Under the pieces are notes generated by a model. It made no database searches. It saw nothing but the letters and a program-made list of their open reading frames with translations, and had not been told where the DNA came from. Below, one piece after another: positions 34,386 to 41,938 of a stretch of DNA of 44,780 bases (position 1 is the first letter of the stretch; every line of letters begins with the position of its first letter). Source of the DNA: Nitrospirota bacterium (lineage in GTDB: Bacteria; Nitrospirota; Thermodesulfovibrionia; Thermodesulfovibrionales; SM23-35); the NCBI GenBank assembly GCA_040754395.1, contig JBFMCL010000023.1:1-44780 (forward strand). The letters run 5' to 3'. The translations under genes and the position numbers were made by a program.

Positions 34386-35273
34386 TTATGCTTTGGTTGA
34401 GGACATCCTGTACGGGCCATAGATGGATTTCAGCGCTACCTCCACTTTTGAGCCCACATCCGGCATCCTGTCCCAGTTCACCTTGTAATAATTGACCGTT
34501 GTCTTCAGAGGCAGAACATTATCAGTGATAATCCCGCCGTTGCAGTCAGAAGGACAGACGATGCATCCGGACGGAAATGCGATGGCCTCGGCAGTGCCAT
34601 GGTAAATGAAATGGGGAGTATACGGCTTGAATACTTCCCTCCCGTCGACAAAAATTTTCTCATCAATGAAGTCTTCGAGAGCTGCCTCAACGATAAGCGA
34701 GCCTTTCTTGAATCTGACGGTAACAATAATCGGATCGCCCTGGAGATAATCGTCACGCGTTGTTGTAGCTTTCAGTCCGGTACGCGCCTGGACTTCCTCC
34801 ATCGGAATCTGCCTCCGTGATTTTACCCCGATTTCCCGCAATGCCTTATCGATGTCGGTCCGGGACACATCGGTGGTAAACACAAAGAATGGCTCCATCT
34901 TTCCGCCCTTGGTACCAAAAAATGCCTGGAATCTCCGGCCCCAGTCTGCTACAGCAGGTTTAGAACTGTCTTTCGTCACTGTCGCGGAAATACGCAGTTC
35001 CTTGTTCTCCTTATCGACAACCATGCGGTCCTGCTTTCCTTTTACTATCCTCGTATTTTTTGTTTTCTGTGTTGCCGCATATGCCTGTGTCCCGGCAACA
35101 GAGCTCAACCCGAGGACGCCAAGGCCTATGACTTTCAGAAATTCATATCTGCTCATGCCCTCTGCGCTCTTTTCGTTCGCCTGTTTTTCTGACTGTTTAC
35201 CCAGAAGAACCGTGAAGGGATCAGCGCAGCAGGAACAATGAGAGTTCTGTTTTTCCTTTTTTGTGTTTTTCAT
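34386..35273 (-). CDS. YdjY-like exported protein with Cys-rich N-terminal segment
   Basis: 295 residues. An unusual N-terminal extension of ~40 residues holds HCSCCADPF before the signal segment MSRYEFLKVIGLGVLGLSS (about 40-58). That segment resembles a twin-arginine signal but has RY rather than RR. After the likely cleavage near AYA, a YdjY-type domain follows (about 80-295), with PFFVFTTDVSRTDIDKALREIGV, then GSLIVEAALEDFI and a Cys pair in GCIVCPSDCNGG. YdjY proteins are small exported proteins of uncertain function; the Cys motif suggests a metal or Fe-S site. Start at ATG 35273, preceded by AAGGAGG. Fourth gene of the minus-strand cluster below the DsrE/Fe-S/VTT genes. Confidence 0.6.
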   Translation of the reverse strand: MKNTKKEKQNSHCSCCADPFTVLLGKQSEKQANEKSAEGMSRYEFLKVIGLGVLGLSSVAGTQAYAATQKTKNTRIVKGKQDRMVVDKENKELRISATVTKDSSKPAVADWGRRFQAFFGTKGGKMEPFFVFTTDVSRTDIDKALREIGVKSRRQIPMEEVQARTGLKATTTRDDYLQGDPIIVTVRFKKGSLIVEAALEDFIDEKIFVDGREVFKPYTPHFIYHGTAEAIAFPSGCIVCPSDCNGGIITDNVLPLKTTVNYYKVNWDRMPDVGSKVEVALKSIYGPYRMSSTKA

Positions 35274-35321
35274 GTCTTCCTCCTTATATGACCGCATTCG
35301 GCCGGAAATACAATGTTCCCG

Positions 35322-36008
35322 CTAAATGAAAATGTCCGGTAATGATATGAGCAAAAGAATGCGTACCGTGAACCCGGCTATCATGATGATGAGTACGGGC
35401 TTTACGCGTATCCGGAACAGGGCACTGAGAAATGCAGGGATGACGACAGGCATGAGAGGTACGGAAAACAGGATTCCCGCGATTCCGCAGGCAGCATATT
35501 TCTTTGAGACAGACAGGTCATGCACATCCTGTTTTTTCAGGAGCACCGGCAATATATCGCCGAGGAAGAAAACGCCGAGCCCGAAGGCAATCAGTCCTGT
35601 CAGGAGAAGACTTGCATAGTTCAACGCCGTACTCTGCGGCAACCCCGCAACAGAGGTTATTGCTGCGACAAGAACAGGGTCGGAGAAGACCACCCAGAAG
35701 TTCTGGACAATATGGGCGAATAGAAGCAAAGGCAGTATCTTCGGGATAGTCTCAAGGGATTTGAAGTAATCCACAAGCATTTCCGTGTTTGCGCTCCTGA
35801 GATTGTTTTTCATGAAATTCACATGAAACTCTGCTGAATAGTAGTATGAATCCAACAGGTAGAAATAGTGGCTGAAAACCTTCACCGAAACAAGGGCCAG
35901 CACCGCAAGGACAGCAAGCGCGACGATTTTTTTCAGCAGTATCCTCTTTCTTGAAATCTCATATTCGCCTGTCCGTCCAGTTTTATTGTAAGTCATCCGT
36001 ATCTGCAT
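35322..36008 (-). CDS. Multi-pass inner-membrane protein, unidentified
   Basis: 228 residues with an N-terminal cytoplasmic stretch, one hydrophobic segment (about 28-48), a soluble loop and about four further helices from residue 92 on (PLLLFAHIVQNFWVVF, YASLLLTGLIAFGLGVFF, ACGIAGILFSVPLMPVVIPAFLSAL, PVLIIMIAGFTVRILLL). I do not recognise the family; permease-like and SoxW/DUF-type membrane proteins are possible. It starts 3 bases after the Fe-S/VTT fusion stop and precedes the YdjY-like gene by 48 bases, so it belongs to that operon. A second Met lies 4 codons inside. Confidence 0.6.
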   Translation of the reverse strand: MQIRMTYNKTGRTGEYEISRKRILLKKIVALAVLAVLALVSVKVFSHYFYLLDSYYYSAEFHVNFMKNNLRSANTEMLVDYFKSLETIPKILPLLLFAHIVQNFWVVFSDPVLVAAITSVAGLPQSTALNYASLLLTGLIAFGLGVFFLGDILPVLLKKQDVHDLSVSKKYAACGIAGILFSVPLMPVVIPAFLSALFRIRVKPVLIIMIAGFTVRILLLISLPDIFI

Positions 36009-36011
36009 TTG

Positions 36012-37871
36012 TTATAAAGGGTCTGTTGAGCCTTTCTTTATCTTGTACCGGTTATAGAAAAGGGGGATGAGGGAAACCAGTATAATCATTCCCAGCCCTA
36101 TGACAAAAGCCGGGGATACTTTTCCGCTGAAAAGATCGAGCAGCGAGCTCGAAAAAACGATGAACGCGATGCACGCCGGCAGCATGCAGATAAAGGTAGT
36201 CACCGCATAATGGAGAAATTTGATTTTTGTCAGTCCAAACGCGTAATTCAGGAGATTAAAGGGGAAAAGCGGAATGAGACGCGTGAAGGCGACAATCTTC
36301 CATCCGTGCTTTTCAACCCCTTCGTCGAGTCTGCGCCAGCGGGGGCTTTTGAGTTTCCCGTCCACCCAGTCCCGCGCAATGTAGCGTGATATGAGGAACG
36401 CCAGACAAGCGCCGGCAGTCGCGCTCGTGATTGTATACACCACACCCCAGAACGGGCCGAACAGAATACCTCCGGCTATGGTGATCGGAAGCCCGGGAAG
36501 GAAAAGGGCAGGTGCAACCGTGTACGCAAGCATATATATTACGGGAGCAAGGGCTCCGTATCCCTGGATGAGTTCCCTGAGCGCATCCTGTTCCAGATAG
36601 TGCGTGGCGCCAGTGTAGCGGATTGCAAAAATGGCAGCTATGACAAGAAGAAGCACGATACTGCGTGCTATTGTACCGTTTTTTTTCCGTTCATCACCGG
36701 TTGCAAGAGTTCTCTCACGTGTTATTCCGCCGTGTGCCATAGTTTTAAAGTAGTTTTTCAACTTCACACGGTTGAGATAGGTAAAAGGAGCCTTTGCCAC
36801 TTTTGCCTTTCCGGACATCGCTGCCCCAGGCTCAAATATGAGGTCTATGATATGGCTGGTCGGAGTCAGTGCATTCAGGAAATTTGCGCAGCCCGCACAA
36901 TAGGAAACGAGCATGGTTCCGTTGGTCTCTTTTTTTCTGAGAATCCCCCAGTTTTTTGCCAGATCCTGCGAAAGGAATCCAACAGCTCCCCCCTCACCAC
37001 AGCAGAGGGTTTTTGCTCCGCTGTGAGGCATTTCCTCCACCGACAGGCCTTTCCGCGAAACCAGGTCCCGTACCGTCGCATGGATTGACTCTTCGTATCT
37101 CACTGCGCATGAATCGTGGATTGCAACCGTGCCGGAAGCCCTGCCGGTTTCAGGCAGGCCATTCACTGCCATGAACTCGTATACCGTGCGCACCGAGAGT
37201 TCATCGCCGTATTGGTGAAAGACCTTGTAACAATTAGGGCAGGCAACAATGACATTGCGGACCCCGTGTGTTACGAGAAAATCCCTCATTTCGTCAAAGA
37301 AGGAATGAAAAAACCCGTCTCTTCCCAGATCATGGGATGGTTTGGTGCAGCAGTCAAGGACGATCCCGAGGGTTGGAACTGTTTTTTTCATATGCTCAAA
37401 TATTTTTCTCACTTTATCCGGCCTTGTGCCCGGAAGCGTACATCCGGGGAAAAAAACAGTGTCACATCCCTTGGGAAGGGAATAGTACGTATATTTCCGA
37501 GAGGTTCCCCGTTTTTCGTATCCAAGGATGAGGCCGTGCTCAGGGTAATTGCCATTCCCCCTGCGTACTGTCTCGCGCCGCATATCAAGAAACATCAGGG
37601 CAGGATTGATCTTGACCGGACAGACAGCCGCGCAGAGCTGGCACAGGCTGCATTCAAAGGGCATTCCCTGATGCACTTTGTCCGCCGGATCATATGCATC
37701 GGCAATATCCTTCGGCTTGCCGTATTTCCTCAGAAAAGCGCACTCCTTTTCGCAGAGTTTACATTTGATGCACTTTTCCGAGATTGCCATGATCTGCTCT
37801 TTCAGACCCTGACTTACCTCAAGCGCCGATACATCTCTGACCTGAACTTCTCCGGTTACCATAATACTCAT
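36012..37871 (-). CDS. Fusion of CCG-type Fe-S oxidoreductase and VTT/TVP38 membrane domain
   Basis: 619 residues in one continuous frame. The N-terminal half resembles HdrD/GlpC/LldE-type oxidoreductases: two [4Fe-4S] ferredoxin sites (C34/C37/C40/C44 and C74/C77/C80/C84), then CCG-domain Cys motifs DCCTKPS (C174-175), CPNCYKVF (C211/C214), CCGEGG (C290-291) and CAGCANF (C325/C328). After a linker (about 345-400) a VTT (SNARE-associated/TVP38/DedA) membrane domain begins, with helices at about 403-420 and 440-600 and the signature LPGLPITIAGGILFGPFWGVVYTITSATAG. No NAD or FAD domain is present. The arrangement suggests quinone or membrane-linked electron transfer, perhaps coupled to transport. 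ATG start 3 bases after the DsrE-like gene. Confidence 0.8.
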   Translation of the reverse strand: MSIMVTGEVQVRDVSALEVSQGLKEQIMAISEKCIKCKLCEKECAFLRKYGKPKDIADAYDPADKVHQGMPFECSLCQLCAAVCPVKINPALMFLDMRRETVRRGNGNYPEHGLILGYEKRGTSRKYTYYSLPKGCDTVFFPGCTLPGTRPDKVRKIFEHMKKTVPTLGIVLDCCTKPSHDLGRDGFFHSFFDEMRDFLVTHGVRNVIVACPNCYKVFHQYGDELSVRTVYEFMAVNGLPETGRASGTVAIHDSCAVRYEESIHATVRDLVSRKGLSVEEMPHSGAKTLCCGEGGAVGFLSQDLAKNWGILRKKETNGTMLVSYCAGCANFLNALTPTSHIIDLIFEPGAAMSGKAKVAKAPFTYLNRVKLKNYFKTMAHGGITRERTLATGDERKKNGTIARSIVLLLVIAAIFAIRYTGATHYLEQDALRELIQGYGALAPVIYMLAYTVAPALFLPGLPITIAGGILFGPFWGVVYTITSATAGACLAFLISRYIARDWVDGKLKSPRWRRLDEGVEKHGWKIVAFTRLIPLFPFNLLNYAFGLTKIKFLHYAVTTFICMLPACIAFIVFSSSLLDLFSGKVSPAFVIGLGMIILVSLIPLFYNRYKIKKGSTDPL

Positions 37872-37874
37872 ATC

Positions 37875-38210
37875 TTACAGAGTGATTGCCTGATCAATCC
37901 CCACCTCGCCAAGCGCTTTATAAAGGTCAGGGAAGCAGCCGATCATGGCTCCTTCCACAAGATCGCCGTCAATCTTTCGCTCAATTGCGCACCGGTCACA
38001 TCCCATGAGCAGCATGCCGGTAGACTTTGCGATTTTCGAAAGGCGTTCACCCACGTCATTCCCCCTCACAAGAAGAAATGTATTATCAACGAAAAAAAAC
38101 ATGCCGACTACCTCCGCAGCGTGTTCACCCTTTTCCATCTGAGGAATGATCATGTTGCTGAGGATATAATGGGCGAGGTTTGTTGAAAATATATAGGCGA
38201 CTTTCATCAA
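37875..38210 (-). CDS. Small DsrE-like protein (possibly SaoD-type)
   Basis: 111 residues in the DsrE/DsrF fold: MMKVAYIFSTNLAHYILSNMI, GMFFFVDNTFLLVRG, then GERLSKIAKSTGMLLMGCDRCAIERKI with a CxxC pair (about C70/C73), and a Cys in IGCFPDLYKAL, ending in AITL. From memory this closely follows the pattern of the DsrE-related proteins called SaoD. The CxxC and the additional Cys suggest persulfide or chalcogen handling. It is the first gene of the minus-strand cluster and is divergent from the ArsS-ArsM fusion gene 338 bases away. Confidence 0.65.
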   Translation of the reverse strand: MMKVAYIFSTNLAHYILSNMIIPQMEKGEHAAEVVGMFFFVDNTFLLVRGNDVGERLSKIAKSTGMLLMGCDRCAIERKIDGDLVEGAMIGCFPDLYKALGEVGIDQAITL

Positions 38211-38548
38211 AAACTCCTTTTTATTATTTCTGCTTTTTTATAATGTAACGTTCACAAGTGACCAATATCCAATTCTTAATTTCTATGAATTGCAGACGAT
38301 CCATAATACCCGTCAATATTTTTGCGGCATTTGAACCCCGGCTGCATGTTCCTTCCTCGTTGTTGTTGTTTCCGGAAAAAGGGGCGGCCGAAAGAATGCT
38401 TCCCTACTATCTCATCAGGAACATCACACCTCCGGAAATCAGATTATATAGAAACTTTCTATGGGAGAATCATGAATTATTGAACCGGCGTATTTGACAA
38501 TCAAAAAGTATGTTCCTGATAATACAGGAAATATACACAGGGGGAATA
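38211..38548. other. Divergent regulatory gap between DsrE-like and ArsS-ArsM genes
   Basis: No gene fits. The minus-strand side contains an A/T-rich stretch ending in AAAAAGGAGTT just before the DsrE-like ATG. The plus-strand side contains AGGGGGAAT before the ArsS-ArsM ATG, and -10-like ATTATAT around 38443. No clear repressor site or riboswitch was seen. Confidence 0.4.
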
Positions 38549-40546
38549 ATGGCTGTTTTATGGGCTGACAGCAAACTCAGCAAGTCAGGGCTTCAGACCA
38601 TCCAGATCAATCTCGGGAACAGGTGCAACCAGAACTGTTCCCATTGCCATGTCGGGGCCTCACCAAGCGGCAAGAAGAATATGGATGAATCTGTTGCAGG
38701 AAAAATTCTCTCGAAGCTCTCCGATTCTGATATAGCCCGCAGTGATATTGAATTCACAGGAGGGGCTCCGGAACTGAACCCGAACCTCGAATTGTTTCTC
38801 ACCGAACTCGGAAGGCTCGGCCGACACACCGTGGTGAGAACAAATCTCACGATACTTGATGCTCCGGAATATGCTTTCTACATTGATTTGTACAGGCGTT
38901 GCGGGGTAAAGGTTATTGCGTCACTGCCGAGCTGTTTCAAGGATATCACTGACCATCAGAGAGGCAAAGAGGTTTTCGACAGAAGCATCAGGGTACTCCG
39001 GAAACTGAATGCGGCTGGATACGGGACCGACGAACTGAGCCTGAGCCTCGTATATAATCCCCAGGGCACATATCTGCCCCCTTCTCAGGAAGAACTTGAA
39101 AGGGACTACAAAAAACTCCTGAAGGAAATGTACGGCATCACCTTCAACCGGCTAATCACCATTACGAATACCCCCGTGGGCGGGTTCAAGAGATACCTCC
39201 TGAACCAGGACAAATTCGATGATTACATGAACATGCTGGTGAATAATTTCAATCCGGCAACTCTGGACAACATCATGTGCAGACGCCTGCTTTCCGTAGA
39301 TTATCAGGGACATATATACGACTGCGATTTTAATCTCGCCCTCGGGATAAGGGTTAAAGAGTATGAAAAGAAGAAATTCTGGGATATAGATTTCAGCGAC
39401 TTCAATCCCGAGATAACATGTGCGGAGCATTGTTATGCGTGCACCGTAAACCGGGGCAGCAGTTGTCACGGAGCGCTGATAAAGGAAGAGGAAGGGTTTG
39501 ATGTGAAAGGGACTGTGGAACGGTACTATGGTTCTGAATTGAAAAGCACTGCAGACCTGAAGACCGGCGCATGCTGTACGGCAGACTCGCTTCCCGCGCA
39601 TGTGAAGGAAGTGCTTCCCTACATCGCGGAAGAAATCAGGGAACGGTACTATGGCTGCGGTTCTCCTGTCCCGCCTGTGCTCAACGGGTTGAAAGTCCTT
39701 GACATCGGGTGCGGTACCGGACGGGACTGCTACGTCTTTTCGAAGCTGGTAGGAGAGGAAGGAAGTGTTCATGGAATCGACATGACCGCGAGTCAGATAG
39801 AAGTCGCCATGAGGTATCAGAACGAACAGGCAGCGAGATTCGGCTACAAGAATTCCAATGTGCACTTCATTCATGACTATATAGAAAACCTTGGAAAGCA
39901 TTTCTCTGAAGGTTCCCTTGACCTGATCGTCTCAAACTGCGTGGTCAACCTCATCGAAGAAAAAGAAATGCTTATGCAACAGGTTTACAGGATTCTGAAA
40001 TACGGCGGGGAATTCTACTTTTCGGATATCTATGCAGACAGGAGACTGCCTGAACGTCTGAGAAGGAATCCTGTGCTCTATGGTGAATGTTTGGGAGGCG
40101 CACTTTACTGGAAGGATTTCGAAAGGATTGCCCGAAAAGCGGGTTTCGTCGATCCCCGGGCAGTCTCAAAAAGAGTCGTCGCGATATCACACGAAGAAAT
40201 AAAAACACTCACAGAAAATATCACTTTCTTTTCAATTACCTACAGGCTCTGGAAAATCAAGGGGCTTGAAGATGCGTGTGAGGACTACGGTCATGTCGCG
40301 ATATACAGGGGAGGGATTCCGGAATCACCTTACAGGCTGGAACTCGACGCAGCCCATGTCTTCGAAAAGGACAAGCCTGAAAGAGTATGCGGCAACACTG
40401 CGCGCATGCTTTCCGAGACCAGGTTCTCTCGCTACACCGAGGTTATCGGCAGCTTTGTGCAGCACTTCGGGCTGTTCGAAAGTTGCGGCACTCAAAAAAG
40501 CCGGGAACAAGGAAGAGACAGCCAGGGCCAATCCTCATGCTGTTAA
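38549..40546 (+). CDS. ArsS-type radical SAM enzyme fused to ArsM-type methyltransferase
   Basis: 665 residues. The first ~310 residues are a radical SAM protein with C26/C30/C33 (CNQNCSHC), EFTGGAPELNP, and C-terminal auxiliary Cys C244, C259, C291/C295/C298 and C306, matching arsenosugar-biosynthesis ArsS. Residues ~320-600 form an ArsM-like arsenite methyltransferase: SAM motif VLDIGCGTGRD, Cys at C342/C343, C370 (YYGCGSP), C464 (SNCVVNL) and C514 (GECLGGALYW). A ~65-residue tail ends in Cys-Cys. Substrates would be arsenite and a SAM-derived moiety, giving methylated arsenic and a 5'-deoxyadenosyl arsenical. I start at ATG 38549 with AGGGGG upstream. Normally ArsS and ArsM are separate proteins. 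No selenocysteine codon is seen. Confidence 0.88.
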   Translation: MAVLWADSKLSKSGLQTIQINLGNRCNQNCSHCHVGASPSGKKNMDESVAGKILSKLSDSDIARSDIEFTGGAPELNPNLELFLTELGRLGRHTVVRTNLTILDAPEYAFYIDLYRRCGVKVIASLPSCFKDITDHQRGKEVFDRSIRVLRKLNAAGYGTDELSLSLVYNPQGTYLPPSQEELERDYKKLLKEMYGITFNRLITITNTPVGGFKRYLLNQDKFDDYMNMLVNNFNPATLDNIMCRRLLSVDYQGHIYDCDFNLALGIRVKEYEKKKFWDIDFSDFNPEITCAEHCYACTVNRGSSCHGALIKEEEGFDVKGTVERYYGSELKSTADLKTGACCTADSLPAHVKEVLPYIAEEIRERYYGCGSPVPPVLNGLKVLDIGCGTGRDCYVFSKLVGEEGSVHGIDMTASQIEVAMRYQNEQAARFGYKNSNVHFIHDYIENLGKHFSEGSLDLIVSNCVVNLIEEKEMLMQQVYRILKYGGEFYFSDIYADRRLPERLRRNPVLYGECLGGALYWKDFERIARKAGFVDPRAVSKRVVAISHEEIKTLTENITFFSITYRLWKIKGLEDACEDYGHVAIYRGGIPESPYRLELDAAHVFEKDKPERVCGNTARMLSETRFSRYTEVIGSFVQHFGLFESCGTQKSREQGRDSQGQSSCC

Positions 40547-40567
40547 GCGGCAGGGACGCTGATGAGG

Positions 40568-40590
40568 GCATCATGATTGCCCCATGATGC
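40568..40590. terminator. Inverted repeat between convergent genes
   Basis: GCATCATG (40568-40575) and CATGATGC (40583-40590) form a perfect 8-bp stem with a 7-base loop. It sits in the 77-base gap between ArsS-ArsM and the hydrogenase large subunit, but lacks a T-tract, so terminator function is uncertain. Confidence 0.35.
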
Positions 40591-40623
40591 GTATACCTGA
40601 AGCGGCCACAGACAGACAAAGGT

Positions 40624-41937
40624 TCAGTGGGTAGCACATGCGATGCAGGGATCAAACGCCCTCACGACCCTTCCCACTGCACGTTCGATTTCCATATCGA
40701 TACGGTCAGAATCTATATATCGTTCTACAGAATTCCGCAAAGCCTGTTCTATTGCAATTATGTTGTGCACTGTAGGAAGAATGAATTTCGCCTCGGAAAT
40801 GATTCCGTTTGTGATCCGATAGTGGTGGATCAGCGGACCGCGAGGGGCCTCAACAAGACCATAGCCTTCGCTATCCCTTGTCCTGTATCCAACCATGGTC
40901 TCATCATTATCAAGCGGCTGCCGGAGTATCTCGATTGCACGTTCCAGGGCATATATGAGTTCAATGCCGCGTGCTATGTCGAACAGGAGAATCGCATGTG
41001 CAGGTCTTTCAAATGATTCCCTGAACTGCTCAAGATATCTGTCGGCAAGGGGAGTCCCCATATAGTCAGCAAGATTAATCCGTGCAAGACTGTTGGCACG
41101 GAAAACCTTTCCCCCGTAACTCGATTTCTCCGAATAACTGTACTCGCTTTCCTCAAACTGTATGTGATTCAAGTACCCGCTCGCAGGAAATGTTGCAAGA
41201 ATTCTTCCGTCTGGCCCCATTATCCTTATAGAATCACCCGTATAGTCAGGCCTGTACTCCGAGACTGCTGCGATATAGTGCGTTGGGGTATCGTCTCCCC
41301 AAGTCCCCAGCTGCTCCTTTAAGGCCACTGACTTTTCGATGTAATAGTCAAAGAGCTCACAGGCCATCGGAAGAGTTTTCATCAGTGTGCCATGCATTGT
41401 TTCTGCGAGTTTCTCCTCAATGCCACCGGTGACACCTCCAATGACTGCCTTCACCGGATGAATGAATTGCCCCCCTGCGGTATCGATCAGTTTCGTGCCG
41501 GCATTCCGGACCTGAAGAGCCCTGTGCGCCAGACTACTCAGTTGCTCTGCTGAGCCAGCTTCTCCGGCTGCCTCCAGGATGCTGGACAGACCGAGACGGT
41601 CGGGCATGGTGAAAAGGAAAAGTGAGGTGGCCTGATTTTGTATCATCTGTCCCAGCATCAGGAGCTCGCGAATGCTCAGGGCAAGCGGAGGGGGAATTAC
41701 CCCAAAAGCCATTTCCAATGCCTTAACCGAAGCCAGATGGTGAGCAGTCGAACAGACCCCGCATATCCGGGGCACAATGACGACCATCTGCTCCGGCGCC
41801 ACGCCTTTTACAAAATGTTCAAACCCCCGGTATTCTGTAGCTTTGAATCTTGCTGATACTACCCTGCCTGCGTGCACTTCAATGACAACCTGTGCATGTC
41901 CTTCAATACGGCTGACTGGAAAGACAATCTTCGGCAT
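40624..41937 (-). CDS. [NiFe] hydrogenase large subunit without C-terminal extension
   Basis: 437-residue catalytic subunit, similar to cytoplasmic group 3 (Mvh/Hyd/Hox-type) large subunits. The NiFe ligands are RICGVCSTAH (C59/C62) and the C-terminal DPCIACATH (C431/C434). The stop codon follows the final His directly, so there is no C-terminal peptide for an endopeptidase to remove. That is known for regulatory hydrogenases and a few energy-converting ones but is unusual for group 3. I use ATG 41937, one base after the small-subunit stop; the longer frame to 42105 is a shadow of that gene. No diaphorase, MvhD or HdrA gene is visible, and no hyp maturation gene. Confidence 0.85.
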   Translation of the reverse strand: MPKIVFPVSRIEGHAQVVIEVHAGRVVSARFKATEYRGFEHFVKGVAPEQMVVIVPRICGVCSTAHHLASVKALEMAFGVIPPPLALSIRELLMLGQMIQNQATSLFLFTMPDRLGLSSILEAAGEAGSAEQLSSLAHRALQVRNAGTKLIDTAGGQFIHPVKAVIGGVTGGIEEKLAETMHGTLMKTLPMACELFDYYIEKSVALKEQLGTWGDDTPTHYIAAVSEYRPDYTGDSIRIMGPDGRILATFPASGYLNHIQFEESEYSYSEKSSYGGKVFRANSLARINLADYMGTPLADRYLEQFRESFERPAHAILLFDIARGIELIYALERAIEILRQPLDNDETMVGYRTRDSEGYGLVEAPRGPLIHHYRITNGIISEAKFILPTVHNIIAIEQALRNSVERYIDSDRIDMEIERAVGRVVRAFDPCIACATH

Positions 41938-41938
41938 T

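Noticed and set aside
39152-39901. 249-codon minus-strand frame inside the ArsS-ArsM gene
   Set aside because: A shadow of the strongly supported plus-strand gene; no family resemblance and composition typical of antisense reading.
38549-40546. Possible selenocysteine (TGA) in the ArsS-like protein
   Set aside because: Every expected metal-ligand position is an ordinary Cys codon and the C-terminus ends TGC TGT TAA, so no TGA recoding is needed.
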